Assembly (NCBI GenBank): GCA_018812885.1
Contig: JAHJCW010000267.1
Span: forward strand, 1-20,349
DNA from: a bacterium
GTDB taxonomy: Bacteria; Fidelibacterota; Marinisomatia; Marinisomatales; JAHJCW01
Direction: 5' to 3'
DNA length: 20,349 nt
The notes beneath the pieces are model-generated. The model saw only the letters and a list, made by a program, of their open reading frames with translations, searched no databases and was not told the origin of the DNA. The position numbers and the translations under genes were made by a program. Every line of letters begins with the position of its first letter. The stretch's first letter is position 1. This document shows positions 1 through 8,230 of this stretch, piece after piece.

Positions 1-660
1 GCGCTGTTTATTTGTGGTCACCTAATCCTGGAAAGCAGCATATTATTGGGCAAAGATGCATACCAATGGACGGTACATTTATTAGAGGTTACGCTTCCCA
101 TCGCAAAACCAATTGTAATATTAGTCATAATAGTATTTTTTATCCATTTTGTGTGGGCGAGTCGAAAAATACCCGGGAAGTTCGAAGATCGAAAGCGGAT
201 GATGGAGCTCGGTAAAAAAATTAAAGGTTCTGCAAAATTGTGGAAACAAGATAAAAAATTAGAAACCAGTCTTGCTAGGCATTTCGAGACATCTTTATGG
301 ATTTGGCAAGTGCGTACCGGAATGATTGTTTTAGCTACGGGAGCTTTCCATTTAATTTTAGTCGCCTGGAATATTTTTACAAATATGGGCGTGTTCGGTC
401 AACAGCCGGGACTATCTGTAGAAATAGCCACTTCGCGCGTGGAAAGCGGTTTGTGGATTTTGTATACGGTGTTAATGTTTGCAGTTGTAGCCCATATGGC
501 GATAGGTGTTTATAGATTATTAGTAAAATGGTTCGCTGATACGTGGCTTGTTAGAAAATATTCAAGAATCGTATTTTATTTTCTATTTTGGTTCTATATA
601 GTTTTGGGTATTGCAACAACTATTGGGTTAGCCGGTCCATGGGAGGGAATATTATCATGA
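1..660 (+). CDS. frdC: Succinate dehydrogenase/fumarate reductase cytochrome b subunit (type B, dihaem), 5' partial
   Basis: This is the membrane anchor that passes electrons between menaquinone and the FrdAB subunits. The frame is open to the first base, so the true start lies outside; roughly 35-40 N-terminal residues seem to be missing. Numbering from the first codon, the protein matches Wolinella FrdC as I remember it. Candidate haem ligands are His7 (GHL, like H44), His49 (FFIHF, like H93), the His of GAFHL (like H143) and the His of FAVVAH (like H182). Glu29 lies 22 residues after His7, the same spacing as the quinol-site E66 after H44. About five membrane segments are visible. The Glu two residues before the last haem His (E180 in Wolinella) is Val here. 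A single dihaem anchor excludes the two-subunit SdhCD type. The TGA stop overlaps the frdA ATG (ATGA), implying coupling. Whether it runs as fumarate reductase or succinate dehydrogenase cannot be told from sequence. Confidence 0.93.
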   Translation, partial: ALFICGHLILESSILLGKDAYQWTVHLLEVTLPIAKPIVILVIIVFFIHFVWASRKIPGKFEDRKRMMELGKKIKGSAKLWKQDKKLETSLARHFETSLWIWQVRTGMIVLATGAFHLILVAWNIFTNMGVFGQQPGLSVEIATSRVESGLWILYTVLMFAVVAHMAIGVYRLLVKWFADTWLVRKYSRIVFYFLFWFYIVLGIATTIGLAGPWEGILS

Positions 661-2600
661 AAGTTATAACAAGCGATGTGTTGGTGATTGGTGCTGGCTT
701 GGCTGGCGAAAGAACCGCAATAGCATGTGCCAAAGAAGAACAAGATGTAATAATTTTATCATTAGTTCCGCCCCGTCGAAGCCATTCCGCGGCTGCGCAA
801 GGTGGAATGCAAGCTTCTTTAGGGAATTCAATCAAAGGTAAGGGAGACAATCCTACAATACATTGGTTAGATACTGTAAAAGGATCTGATTGGGGAGCAG
901 ACCAAGAAGTTGCGCGTATTTTTGCCGATAATGCACCAATCGCAATGCGTGAAATGGCGCATTTTGGCGTTCCCTGGAATCGCGTGGAGGCTGGCCCCAA
1001 GGATGTGTTCATTAAAGGGAAAAAAGCAACAATTGTAGAAGAAAAAGAGAAGGAAGGACTTATTACTGCCCGCGCCTTTGGCGGTACCGCAAAATGGCGG
1101 ACTTGTTATACCTCTGATGGAACGGGGCATACGGTATTATATACAATGGACAGTCTGGTCATGCAGTTGGGCATTCCGGTTCATGACCGTATGGAAGCAT
1201 TGCAATTAATTCATGCGGATGGACGTTGTTACGGCGCGGTTGTTCGTTCATTACGAGATGGAGAAATTATAACTTATTTAGCAAAATCAACGGTGATTGC
1301 TACGGGTGGCTATGGACGTATTTATGGTGAATCAACAAATGCTGTTATTAACGAAGGGACAGGTTCTTGGCTGGCACTGCAGACAGGCGTAGTTCCATTA
1401 GCCAATATGGAAGCAGTTCAATTTCACCCGACAGGTATCGTACCAACAGATATTTTAGTAACCGAAGGCTGTCGTGGAGACGGCGGAATCCTTTTAGATG
1501 TTGATGAGTATCGGTTTATGCCGGACTATGAGCCTGATAAGCAAGAATTGGCCTCACGAGATGTTGTGTCACGCAGGATGAAAGAACATATGCTAAAAGG
1601 CAAGGGCGTTAAATCTCCTTACGGTGAGCATCTGTGGATGGACCTAAGACATCTTGGAAAAGAACATCTTACCACTAAACTTCGGGAAGTGTTTGATATT
1701 TGCATGTATTTTATAGGTGTTAATCCAATCACAGAATTGATTCCGGTACGACCAACCCAACACTATTCAATGGGAGGTATTCGTATAAATAAAGATGGTC
1801 ATGCTTACAATTTAGAAGGACTTTTTGCACTTGGTGAAGTAGCTTGCTGGGATATGCATGGATTTAATCGACTTGGCGGTAATTCTTTAGCAGAAACTGT
1901 TGTGGCAGGTATGGTTGTTGGTAAAAAAGTTGCCGAGTACACTAAAAAGGCTTCGCTAAAAGCTGATAAAACATTAGCCGAGCAATTTGCTAAAAAAGAA
2001 CAAGATAAAATCAGCCATCTGTTGAATTCTTCCGACGGAGAAAATGTTTACACGCTACGGAATGAAATTGGGGCTATTTTAACTAAGGATGTTCACATAT
2101 TTAGAACAGAAGAGGGGTTAACAAGAGCTACCGAAGGATTGTTAGACATTGTGAAACGAACAAAAAATGTTAAAGTACAATCTCATGCACAGGGAATGAA
2201 TCCTGAATTGTCTACCGCCTTGCGAATTGAGGGGATGGCGAAACAGGCCTATTTGATTGCAAAGGGAGGTCTTAACAGAACAGAATCGCGCGGAGCACAC
2301 AGCCGCGAAGACTATCCTAAACGAGATGACGATAAATGGTTAAATAGAACCTTAGCACGTTGGCCTGATCCTAATAGTGAACCGGTATTTACTTATGAAC
2401 CGGTAGGAATACTAGACTTGCCTCCCGGATACCGAGGGTATGGAGATGACCTCAGAGAGAATATGAAAATATCTATTGAAAAATATAATAAAAAAATTCA
2501 TAATGAGCAGAAAAAACACGGTAGAATTGAAACTTCAGAACCGACAGGAAGCAAATTACCAAAAGAATTATGGAAAAGTGAAGTAAAGGAGGCGAAATAA
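657..2600 (+). CDS. frdA: Succinate dehydrogenase/fumarate reductase flavoprotein subunit
   Basis: This 647-residue catalytic subunit interconverts succinate and fumarate using covalently bound FAD. Visible landmarks: FAD-binding GAGLAG at 12-17; the RRSHSAAAQGG motif with His43, the FAD-linking His in Wolinella FrdA; His257 in QFHPTG; Arg301 in ASRDVVSRR, the catalytic proton-shuttle Arg; His369 in THYSMGG (here TQHYSMGG); and Arg405 in HGFNRLGGNS. The positions agree with the Wolinella numbering I recall almost residue for residue, and length is normal for the type-B family. I chose the ATG at 657 because it gives the standard MKVITSD... N-terminus and has GGGAGGG at 641-647 as a ribosome binding site; the frame is open further upstream (to about 588) but that would run into frdC. 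Gene order C-A-B matches Wolinella-type operons. It could equally be named sdhA. Confidence 0.96.
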   Translation: MKVITSDVLVIGAGLAGERTAIACAKEEQDVIILSLVPPRRSHSAAAQGGMQASLGNSIKGKGDNPTIHWLDTVKGSDWGADQEVARIFADNAPIAMREMAHFGVPWNRVEAGPKDVFIKGKKATIVEEKEKEGLITARAFGGTAKWRTCYTSDGTGHTVLYTMDSLVMQLGIPVHDRMEALQLIHADGRCYGAVVRSLRDGEIITYLAKSTVIATGGYGRIYGESTNAVINEGTGSWLALQTGVVPLANMEAVQFHPTGIVPTDILVTEGCRGDGGILLDVDEYRFMPDYEPDKQELASRDVVSRRMKEHMLKGKGVKSPYGEHLWMDLRHLGKEHLTTKLREVFDICMYFIGVNPITELIPVRPTQHYSMGGIRINKDGHAYNLEGLFALGEVACWDMHGFNRLGGNSLAETVVAGMVVGKKVAEYTKKASLKADKTLAEQFAKKEQDKISHLLNSSDGENVYTLRNEIGAILTKDVHIFRTEEGLTRATEGLLDIVKRTKNVKVQSHAQGMNPELSTALRIEGMAKQAYLIAKGGLNRTESRGAHSREDYPKRDDDKWLNRTLARWPDPNSEPVFTYEPVGILDLPPGYRGYGDDLRENMKISIEKYNKKIHNEQKKHGRIETSEPTGSKLPKELWKSEVKEAK

Positions 2601-3325
2601 TGGAACGGACATTAAAATTCAATATATTTAGATATAATCCTAATGTTAAAAATGACAAACCGCGCGTTGAGACTTTTGAATTGAACGAAACTCCCCGCCT
2701 AAATGTCTTTACTGCTTTAAACCGGATTCGCGAAGAGCAAGCTCCTGACTTAATGTTTGATTTTGTATGCCGTGCCGGAATCTGTGGTTCTTGCGCAATG
2801 ATGATAAATGGTAGACCTACGTTGGGCTGTCGAACACTTACATCAGATTTGCCTGAAAATATTGAACTGTATCCATTACCGTTCTTTAAGATGTTAGGCG
2901 ATTTATCCGTCGATACAGGTATCTGGTTTAGAGGTATTTCCGAACAGTTAGAATCATGGATTCATACACAAAAGGAATTTGTCCCCGAAGCCGAAGAAGA
3001 ACGTATGGATAATGCACTTGCAAACAAAATATATGAATCTGAAAGATGTATAGAATGTGGTTGTTGTCTGGCGGGGTGTGCGACAGCGCAAGTTTATCCA
3101 CACTTTTTAGGTGCGGCGGGGCTTAATCGCATAGGGCGATTCATGATGGATCCGCGTGACCAACGCACTGATGAAGAATGGTTCGAGCTTGTCTCAACTG
3201 ATGACGGAGTATTTGGATGTATAGGAATGATGGCATGTGACGATGTATGTCCAAAGGATCTACCACTATTAGAAGTATTTTCCTATATTAGAAGGAAAAT
3301 GAGCGTGGTGCCATTTACAAAATAA
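2600..3325 (+). CDS. frdB: Succinate dehydrogenase/fumarate reductase iron-sulfur subunit
   Basis: This 241-residue electron-transfer subunit carries three iron-sulfur clusters between FrdA and the cytochrome b. The plant-ferredoxin-like N-terminal domain has [2Fe-2S] ligands Cys57, Cys62, Cys65 (FVCRAGICGSC) and Cys77. The C-terminal domain has CIECGCCLAGC: Cys150, Cys153, Cys156 with Cys217 would hold [4Fe-4S], and Cys160, Cys207, Cys213 the [3Fe-4S] cluster. All expected ligands are present. The C-terminus (RRKMSVV) is like Wolinella FrdB. The ATG overlaps the frdA stop by one base (TAATG) and has a strong AAGGAGG at 2586-2592, seven bases upstream. It is the last gene of the operon; a hairpin with a T-run follows at 3354-3386. 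Confidence 0.96.
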   Translation: MERTLKFNIFRYNPNVKNDKPRVETFELNETPRLNVFTALNRIREEQAPDLMFDFVCRAGICGSCAMMINGRPTLGCRTLTSDLPENIELYPLPFFKMLGDLSVDTGIWFRGISEQLESWIHTQKEFVPEAEEERMDNALANKIYESERCIECGCCLAGCATAQVYPHFLGAAGLNRIGRFMMDPRDQRTDEEWFELVSTDDGVFGCIGMMACDDVCPKDLPLLEVFSYIRRKMSVVPFTK

Positions 3326-3353
3326 AGATAATGAATCAATTTGTATGTAAAAG

Positions 3354-3386
3354 AAAAAGCCCTCTAAATATTTCGAGGGCTTTTTT
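3354..3386. terminator. Bidirectional intrinsic terminator between frdB and tonB
   Basis: An A-run (3354-3358) is followed by GCCCTC (3359-3364), a 10-base loop, GAGGGC (3375-3380) and six T (3381-3386). The G+C stem with A-run on one side and T-run on the other can terminate transcripts arriving from both strands. It lies between the convergent frdB and tonB stops, where this is expected. Confidence 0.85.
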
Positions 3387-3404
3387 AATCTATTATATAA
3401 TCAG

Positions 3405-4031
3405 TTAATTCTTTAAAGTGAAATGCACCGGTATCGATATCCAAACGCCAACCGGACGATCGCGTTGTTTGGCAGGTTTAAATCGTGTATTTCTAATAGC
3501 TGTAGCAGCAGCTTCGTCTAAACCGGTGTTAGGAACACCTTTTAAAATTATTGTTTCTTCAACTATACCCCTATCGTTAATAAAAGCCTGAACGATTACA
3601 GTTCCTTCAATTCCAGCTTCCTGAGCTATTTCCGGATATATCGGATTAATGGGCGTCCGGGCAACAGGTGGATCATCGTAAGGAATGAATTTAACTCGCG
3701 GACCTGTATTTGTTGGTGGGGGTGGAGCTTCTCCCCAAGCTTTAAAATCCTCAAGCTCGGTTTCTGCAATAGTAATGTCCTCATCAAGATCATCACTTTC
3801 AGATTCAATTGGCACGGAAGGTCGCGATGGCGGCGGTGAACTATCGGCTTGACGGGTTAGTGGGATCTCTATTTGCTCAATTACAATTTCCTGTTGTTCA
3901 CTAAAACTGTTATCAGCGATAAATCGCGGAAACATCAAGAAACCTGTTATTAGAATAATTACGCTGATTAACCCCGTTATTCTTATGGTAAGAGGATATT
4001 GGTTTTTTAAAATATGTATATGCTCAGACAT
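3405..4031 (-). CDS. tonB: TonB family energy-transducing protein
   Basis: A 208-residue periplasm-spanning protein that carries proton-motive energy from ExbB/ExbD to outer-membrane receptors. It has one N-terminal membrane segment (about 17-36), a Pro/acidic-rich middle (about 60-105, with SPPPSRPS and APPPPTN) and a C-terminal TonB domain that starts at INPIYPEIAQEAGIEG and ends with a typical beta strand (VGVWISIPVHFTL). The YP motif and the GLDEAAATAIRNTRFKPA segment are family hallmarks. It starts at an ATG two bases after the stop of the upstream exbD, so it is the last gene of exbB-exbD-exbD-tonB. Length and domain order are normal for Bacteroidota-like TonB. Confidence 0.93.
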   Translation of the reverse strand: MSEHIHILKNQYPLTIRITGLISVIILITGFLMFPRFIADNSFSEQQEIVIEQIEIPLTRQADSSPPPSRPSVPIESESDDLDEDITIAETELEDFKAWGEAPPPPTNTGPRVKFIPYDDPPVARTPINPIYPEIAQEAGIEGTVIVQAFINDRGIVEETIILKGVPNTGLDEAAATAIRNTRFKPAKQRDRPVGVWISIPVHFTLKN

Positions 4032-4033
4032 AA

Positions 4034-4444
4034 TTAATCCGTTGCTTGTAACGTTGCATAATTTAAAGCAAGTGCATCAGCTTTGCGTAACTCATTATGT
4101 ATATCGGAAATTAATTTCATTCGAGACTGTTCATCTGCTTTAAGAGATACTGTAAGTTGCGGGTCTGCTGCTCGCCTTTCGTACATTATATGACGTATAT
4201 CTTCAGTGTTAAAGAGCTTATCTTCAATTGAAACCAAGCCCTCTTTAGAAACCCAAATATGAGAAGTGTGGTTTTTAGATTTCAACTTTTCAATACGCAT
4301 AGCTTTTGGTAGATCTACAGGCAAGCCACTGAATTCTCTCAATACAGTTGTTACCATAAAAAATATCAACAGCATAAATATGATATCCGGCATAGATGCC
4401 GTTGGAATATCACTGGATAGCCGAGTTTTTCTCTCAAATTTCAT
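4034..4444 (-). CDS. exbD: ExbD/TolR family transporter subunit (second copy)
   Basis: A 136-residue inner-membrane protein with a short cytoplasmic N-terminus, one membrane segment (about 20-38) and a periplasmic domain. The IPTASMPDIIFMLLIFF stretch contains the conserved membrane Asp (Asp20) that takes part in proton flow in ExbD/TolR. It differs clearly from the neighbouring ExbD in its periplasmic half, so the two are ancient paralogues rather than a recent duplication. The ATG overlaps the stop of the upstream exbD (ATGA). Two exbD genes beside one exbB are common in FCB bacteria. Confidence 0.92.
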   Translation of the reverse strand: MKFERKTRLSSDIPTASMPDIIFMLLIFFMVTTVLREFSGLPVDLPKAMRIEKLKSKNHTSHIWVSKEGLVSIEDKLFNTEDIRHIMYERRAADPQLTVSLKADEQSRMKLISDIHNELRKADALALNYATLQATD

Positions 4445-4842
4445 AATTGAGTCTCCGCAATTGAAATACGTGTAGCATTTGCAATTTTCAGTTGATCAAT
4501 AACTGCTATATAATCTTTATATTTCGTCTTCTCATGCGTTTTAACAGAAATAATCAGTTTATCATTATCTTGCAGCTTTTTTCTAACCACTTGGCTAATA
4601 TCACTGATTTTTACCGGTTCCTTTCCGAGTAACACTTGACCGGTTGAATTGATCAAGCAGTTCAAAATGTTTTTAGAGCTCACTTCAACCTGTTCGCCTT
4701 CTGCCGGCAAAACTATTCCCAAGCCCTTATCCATATCAATTGTTGTAGTGACCAGGAAAAAGATTAACAACAGGAAGGCAATATCTGCCATTGAAGCAGT
4801 CGGGATTTCCCCGCCTTTAAACCTGCGTTTTTTCTTTGCCAT
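4441..4842 (-). CDS. exbD: ExbD/TolR family transporter subunit (first copy)
   Basis: A 133-residue partner of ExbB in the proton channel that powers TonB. The basic N-terminus MAKKKRRFKGG is followed by IPTASMADIAFLLLIFFLVTT, holding the conserved Asp20 in the single membrane segment, and a periplasmic domain of about 90 residues. It starts at an ATG 6 bases after the exbB stop and overlaps the next exbD by 4 bases, so all three are very likely co-translated. It might be called tolR, but with tonB two genes downstream the TonB system is the better reading. Confidence 0.93.
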   Translation of the reverse strand: MAKKKRRFKGGEIPTASMADIAFLLLIFFLVTTTIDMDKGLGIVLPAEGEQVEVSSKNILNCLINSTGQVLLGKEPVKISDISQVVRKKLQDNDKLIISVKTHEKTKYKDYIAVIDQLKIANATRISIAETQL

Positions 4843-4848
4843 AATATA

Positions 4849-5472
4849 TTACTTAGATTTTTTATTGCTCTCCATTTCGTAGAGATGGTCAACTAGCTGC
4901 ATGGAATTTTCTTCCATATCTAATACTAACCGATCAATCCTTGAAACGAAGAAATTTTGCAATAATTGTATGAAAATAGCCACCATTAATCCGAATGCGG
5001 TAGTCAACAAGGCCTGAGAGATACCACCAGCGACAACCGCCGGAGAAATATTATTGGCAGCTTCGATTGAATTGAAAGCCACGATCATACCAGCAACCGT
5101 TCCGGTGAAACCAAGCATGGGAGCAACCGTAACAACCAGGTTTAACCAGATCATATTCTTTTCCAAGAAAGACATTTCAACGGTACCTGCGTTTTGAATT
5201 GCTTTTTCAACTTCATCTAATCCGCGATGACTACGTGACAGACCAGCATGAAACACCTCAGCAACCGGACCGCGTGTTTTATTGCAAAGATCAAGAGCAC
5301 CGGCAACTCCATCAGAGCTTAATGTCTCCTTGACCTCAGCAAAGAATTTTTTTGAATTAATTGATGACATCATTAAAGTATAGAATTTTTCAAGGGCAAA
5401 CATTAGTCCAAAGATAAGTAAAAACAAAATTGGCCACATGAATGGACCACCATCTACAAAGTATTCAACCAT
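4849..5472 (-). CDS. exbB: MotA/TolQ/ExbB proton channel family protein
   Basis: A 207-residue inner-membrane proton-channel subunit. It has an N-terminal membrane segment (about 12-30), a cytoplasmic region, and two more membrane segments around LNLVVTVAPMLGFTGTVAGM and SQALLTTAFGLMVAIFIQLL, the hallmark region of the family. It is shorter than proteobacterial ExbB (about 240 residues) but typical for FCB members. The ATG has a strong GGAGG (5478-5482) five bases upstream, unlike most genes nearby. A 72-bp gap with a possible promoter separates it from ctpA, so exbB-exbD-exbD-tonB may be its own transcription unit. Confidence 0.93.
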   Translation of the reverse strand: MVEYFVDGGPFMWPILFLLIFGLMFALEKFYTLMMSSINSKKFFAEVKETLSSDGVAGALDLCNKTRGPVAEVFHAGLSRSHRGLDEVEKAIQNAGTVEMSFLEKNMIWLNLVVTVAPMLGFTGTVAGMIVAFNSIEAANNISPAVVAGGISQALLTTAFGLMVAIFIQLLQNFFVSRIDRLVLDMEENSMQLVDHLYEMESNKKSK

Positions 5473-5503
5473 TTATTCCTCCAGTATTAATAGAAATTGT
5501 CTG

Positions 5504-5535
5504 AAAAGTTATTAAAATTAACAAAATTTTGTCAA
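5504..5535 (-). promoter_or_regulatory. Possible exbB promoter
   Basis: On the minus strand, TTGACA (complement of 5530-5535) is followed after 18 bases by TAACTT (complement of 5506-5511), extended as TAACTTTT. Read the Bacteroidota way this is TTG, 21 bases, TAnnTTTT. It lies about 30-60 bases upstream of the exbB ATG. A 12-bp palindrome ACAAAATTTTGT (5521-5532) overlaps the upstream element and could be an operator or just A/T-rich chance. Confidence 0.4.
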
Positions 5536-5544
5536 TGAATATAA

Positions 5545-7155
5545 TTAATATTTTTTTAATTCCACAGTTTCTTTAAAACTATTGATTGCCACAATAAATT
5601 GATTATCGGTTGGGAGAATTATTTTAAAGTATTCATCTCGCCCCCACAGCGAGGCAGCAACTTGTGCCTTAATGCGGGTTTTTATGAAATTGCTATCCTT
5701 CGTAATAGCTGAACGATCAAACTTAATTTTTTCAGAAATCAGAAAAGCTAAAAATTCTTTATATAACTCATCGGATAAAACCCAGGATATGTTAAATTGC
5801 TCAAACGAAACGAAATCATTTTTTATAGACTGTGAATATTTCGAAGCCCAATTAAAAATAGGTCTGTTTGGGTCAGTAATTATCGATTGTGTTTCGGCAG
5901 AAATACCGGATTCCCATGCAGACAATACATCAGGAGTTATGCCGCCTCCGCCATAAACAATACGCCCATTCCTGGTAAAATGTTTGGGTCTTAGTTTCTT
6001 AAGTGAATCAACAACTACTTCACGGTTTTCAATAAATATCTCACTGTAATAATCATAATCATGGCCTAGTTCATATTCTCTTTGAATAAGTCTGCCGCTA
6101 GGAGTATAGTATTGCGCAATAGTAATTCTTATCGCGGATCCATCGTTTAGTGCAATTTGTCTTTGTACGAGCCCTTTGCCAAAAGTTGTTTCACCTACAA
6201 TAATTCCGCGATCTAAATCTTGTACTGCTCCGGCAACGATTTCACTAGCGCTGGCTGAACCGCGATTGACTAAAACAACCAATGAAAATTCATCGCTACC
6301 TTTTTTTGGATCAGCGATAAAAACCTGTTCTAATTCTTTTCGTTTTCCACGGGTATATACGATAGTGTCGCTTTTAGCGATGAATAAATTAGTTATTTCG
6401 GCTGCTTGATTTAATAATCCTCCGCTATTATTTCTAAGATCCAATATTAAACGTTGCATTCCTTTTTGTGATAATTCAGACATGGCAGACCTTACTTCAT
6501 CTAGCGAAGTTTCTGAGAAGCGAGTAAGCCAAATATATCCGGTTTGGCTATCAATCATTATAGCGGTTCTAACGCTGTACAAAGGAATGTTGTCCCTTAC
6601 AATCGTTACATCAAAGAGCTCAGCAGTTCCGGTGCGTTTTATTGTAACTATTACCTTTGTACCTTTTTTGCCGCGCAAGGCTTTGAAGACACCTTCTTTA
6701 GTAATTCCAAACGCATCCTCTCCATTTATTTTTATAATTTGATCACCGGACAATAGTCCGGCGCGTTCTGAAGGACTATCAGCGACAGGCGCAATGACTG
6801 TTAAATTTCCGTTAAGAACATCAAATTCGATCCCAATGCCTTGAAATTCACCCTTGAATTGTTCATCAATTTCTTCCAATTCCTCAGCTGGAATATAAAC
6901 AGAATGGGGGTCTAATTCATCCATGACGCCCCTAATGGCACCGTCCATTAATTTGTCAAGTTCTACTGTTTCAAAATAATCTTCGTTAATGTAATGAAGA
7001 ACTGATAACAATGTGTTTAGCTTATTTTTTACTGTGTTGTTAACATCGCGTTTTTGCGTATAAGTATTGTGTATAAAAACAATTAGAATCAGCGAAAGGA
7101 TTATAATGCTTGTCGATACAACTGACTTGCGAAATGAAAACCGTTTAATATTCAT
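5545..7155 (-). CDS. ctpA: S41 family C-terminal processing peptidase
   Basis: A 536-residue periplasmic serine protease of the CtpA/Prc family, which trims or degrades envelope proteins from the C-terminus. It has an N-terminal membrane anchor (about 12-29), a PDZ domain (about 97-185, with GEFQGIGIEF and AGLLSGDQIIKINGE), and the peptidase core. The catalytic pair is predicted as Ser302 in GSASASEIVAGA and Lys327 in GETTFGKGLVQ, 25 residues apart as in Prc. The segment YYTPSGRLIQ is also typical. A C-terminal extension of about 130 residues after the GGGGITPDV motif is longer than in short CtpA proteins. The ATG has no clear Shine-Dalgarno sequence. It lies 58 bases downstream of lpxK, with a possible promoter in the gap. 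Confidence 0.93.
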   Translation of the reverse strand: MNIKRFSFRKSVVSTSIIILSLILIVFIHNTYTQKRDVNNTVKNKLNTLLSVLHYINEDYFETVELDKLMDGAIRGVMDELDPHSVYIPAEELEEIDEQFKGEFQGIGIEFDVLNGNLTVIAPVADSPSERAGLLSGDQIIKINGEDAFGITKEGVFKALRGKKGTKVIVTIKRTGTAELFDVTIVRDNIPLYSVRTAIMIDSQTGYIWLTRFSETSLDEVRSAMSELSQKGMQRLILDLRNNSGGLLNQAAEITNLFIAKSDTIVYTRGKRKELEQVFIADPKKGSDEFSLVVLVNRGSASASEIVAGAVQDLDRGIIVGETTFGKGLVQRQIALNDGSAIRITIAQYYTPSGRLIQREYELGHDYDYYSEIFIENREVVVDSLKKLRPKHFTRNGRIVYGGGGITPDVLSAWESGISAETQSIITDPNRPIFNWASKYSQSIKNDFVSFEQFNISWVLSDELYKEFLAFLISEKIKFDRSAITKDSNFIKTRIKAQVAASLWGRDEYFKIILPTDNQFIVAINSFKETVELKKY

Positions 7156-7187
7156 AAGATAATAGTTATTATTGATAAAATTGATGT

Positions 7188-7217
7188 GAAATATAGCAAA
7201 ACTTCGTAAAATATCAA
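7188..7217 (-). promoter_or_regulatory. Possible ctpA promoter (Bacteroidota-like)
   Basis: On the minus strand, TTG (complement of 7215-7217, overlapping the lpxK stop codon) is followed by 19 bases and TATATTTC (complement of 7188-7195), one mismatch from TAnnTTTG. The ctpA ATG follows after 32 bases. The same spacing and form recur upstream of fabI, fabA and tetR. The DNA is A/T-rich, so chance matches are possible. Confidence 0.4.
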
Positions 7218-8230
7218 TTTACAAGCTTTAGTATTTGCTTATAACCCTTTTCGTCAATGTTCATTGTTACGGGAATGGAATAAATTGGTAAATCAGTGAT
7301 TTCAAATTTTATAAAATCTTTTTCAGTTGTTAGAATTACGTCAGCACCCGAATTAATATATTTGGTTTTTATTTTTTCGATATCTGTTTTTGAATACTTT
7401 TTATGATCCCTGAAATTAATTGTATTAAGAATTCTGATATTTAGTTTTTGTACTGTTTTTGTGAACGATTCAGGGTCTCCAATTCCTGAAAATAACAGCG
7501 CTGTTTTTCCACTAAAATAATCAAAATCAAGTTTATTGTTTTTATTATCTAATATATAAGAGGAAGGAATTATATTCGTATCGAATAATGGCAACCCGAT
7601 TGTTTTTAGTTTAGCTTGAAGTTTTTCAGATGGTAAAACAAAATTAGCTTTGGTCAGAAAAATTATATGTGAGCGTCTTAACGATTTCCAGGGCTCGCGA
7701 AAATTTTTAAAACCAAACATTCGGTTTTTAAATTTTGACATAGTGCTATTAACGAGGACAATATCAATATCTCTATATATTTTACGATGTTGAAATCCAT
7801 CGTCTAAAATAATGATTTCAGGATGAAATTTGTCTATCAAGTATTGGCCCCCACGTATACGATTTTCATCAACGACTATTGAAACGTTTACAAGATGTTT
7901 TGCCATAAGCGTTGGCTCATCACCTACGATTTTCCAATTTACTGTGTTAGTCTTGCCATCTGTTACCAATTGAGTTCCGGTTGATTTTCTACCATAGCCA
8001 CGGCTTAAAACAGCAACGGATTTATTCTGTTGTTGAAGGTACTTAGCAAGTGCTATTACTGTGGGTGTTTTACCTGTACCGCCGACTGTTATATTTCCAA
8101 CACTAATAACTTTGCAAGTCAACTTTGTAGATTTAAATATGTTTATATTGTACAGATAATTTCTAATAATAATTATTAATAGGTAAACCATAAAAAGCGG
8201 AAATAGAATTATATTTAGAATTATTTCCAT
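7214..8230 (-). CDS. lpxK: Tetraacyldisaccharide 4'-kinase
   Basis: A 338-residue inner-membrane kinase that phosphorylates the 4'-position of the lipid A disaccharide. It has an N-terminal hydrophobic anchor (about 1-25), a P-loop in GNITVGGTGKTPT (about 45-57), the LSRGYGRKS segment (75-83), VGDEP (102-106) and ILDDGFQHRK (141-150). All are LpxK hallmarks, and the length is normal. The ATG overlaps the stop of the upstream acyltransferase by one base (TAATG). With lpxB two genes upstream, the operon makes successive steps of lipid A. Confidence 0.95.
   Translation of the reverse strand: MEIILNIILFPLFMVYLLIIIIRNYLYNINIFKSTKLTCKVISVGNITVGGTGKTPTVIALAKYLQQQNKSVAVLSRGYGRKSTGTQLVTDGKTNTVNWKIVGDEPTLMAKHLVNVSIVVDENRIRGGQYLIDKFHPEIIILDDGFQHRKIYRDIDIVLVNSTMSKFKNRMFGFKNFREPWKSLRRSHIIFLTKANFVLPSEKLQAKLKTIGLPLFDTNIIPSSYILDNKNNKLDFDYFSGKTALLFSGIGDPESFTKTVQKLNIRILNTINFRDHKKYSKTDIEKIKTKYINSGADVILTTEKDFIKFEITDLPIYSIPVTMNIDEKGYKQILKLVN

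Noticed and set aside
588..656. Longer frdA start upstream of 657
   Set aside because: It would overlap frdC by about 70 bases and add a hydrophobic stretch unlike FrdA; the ATG at 657 has a strong ribosome binding site and gives the family N-terminus.
620..1130. Minus-strand open frames inside frdA
   Set aside because: They are shadows of a strongly conserved coding frame on the plus strand.
4034..4842. Recent tandem duplication of exbD
   Set aside because: The two proteins share only the membrane segment and general layout; the periplasmic halves differ too much for a recent event, and paired exbD genes are common in related bacteria.
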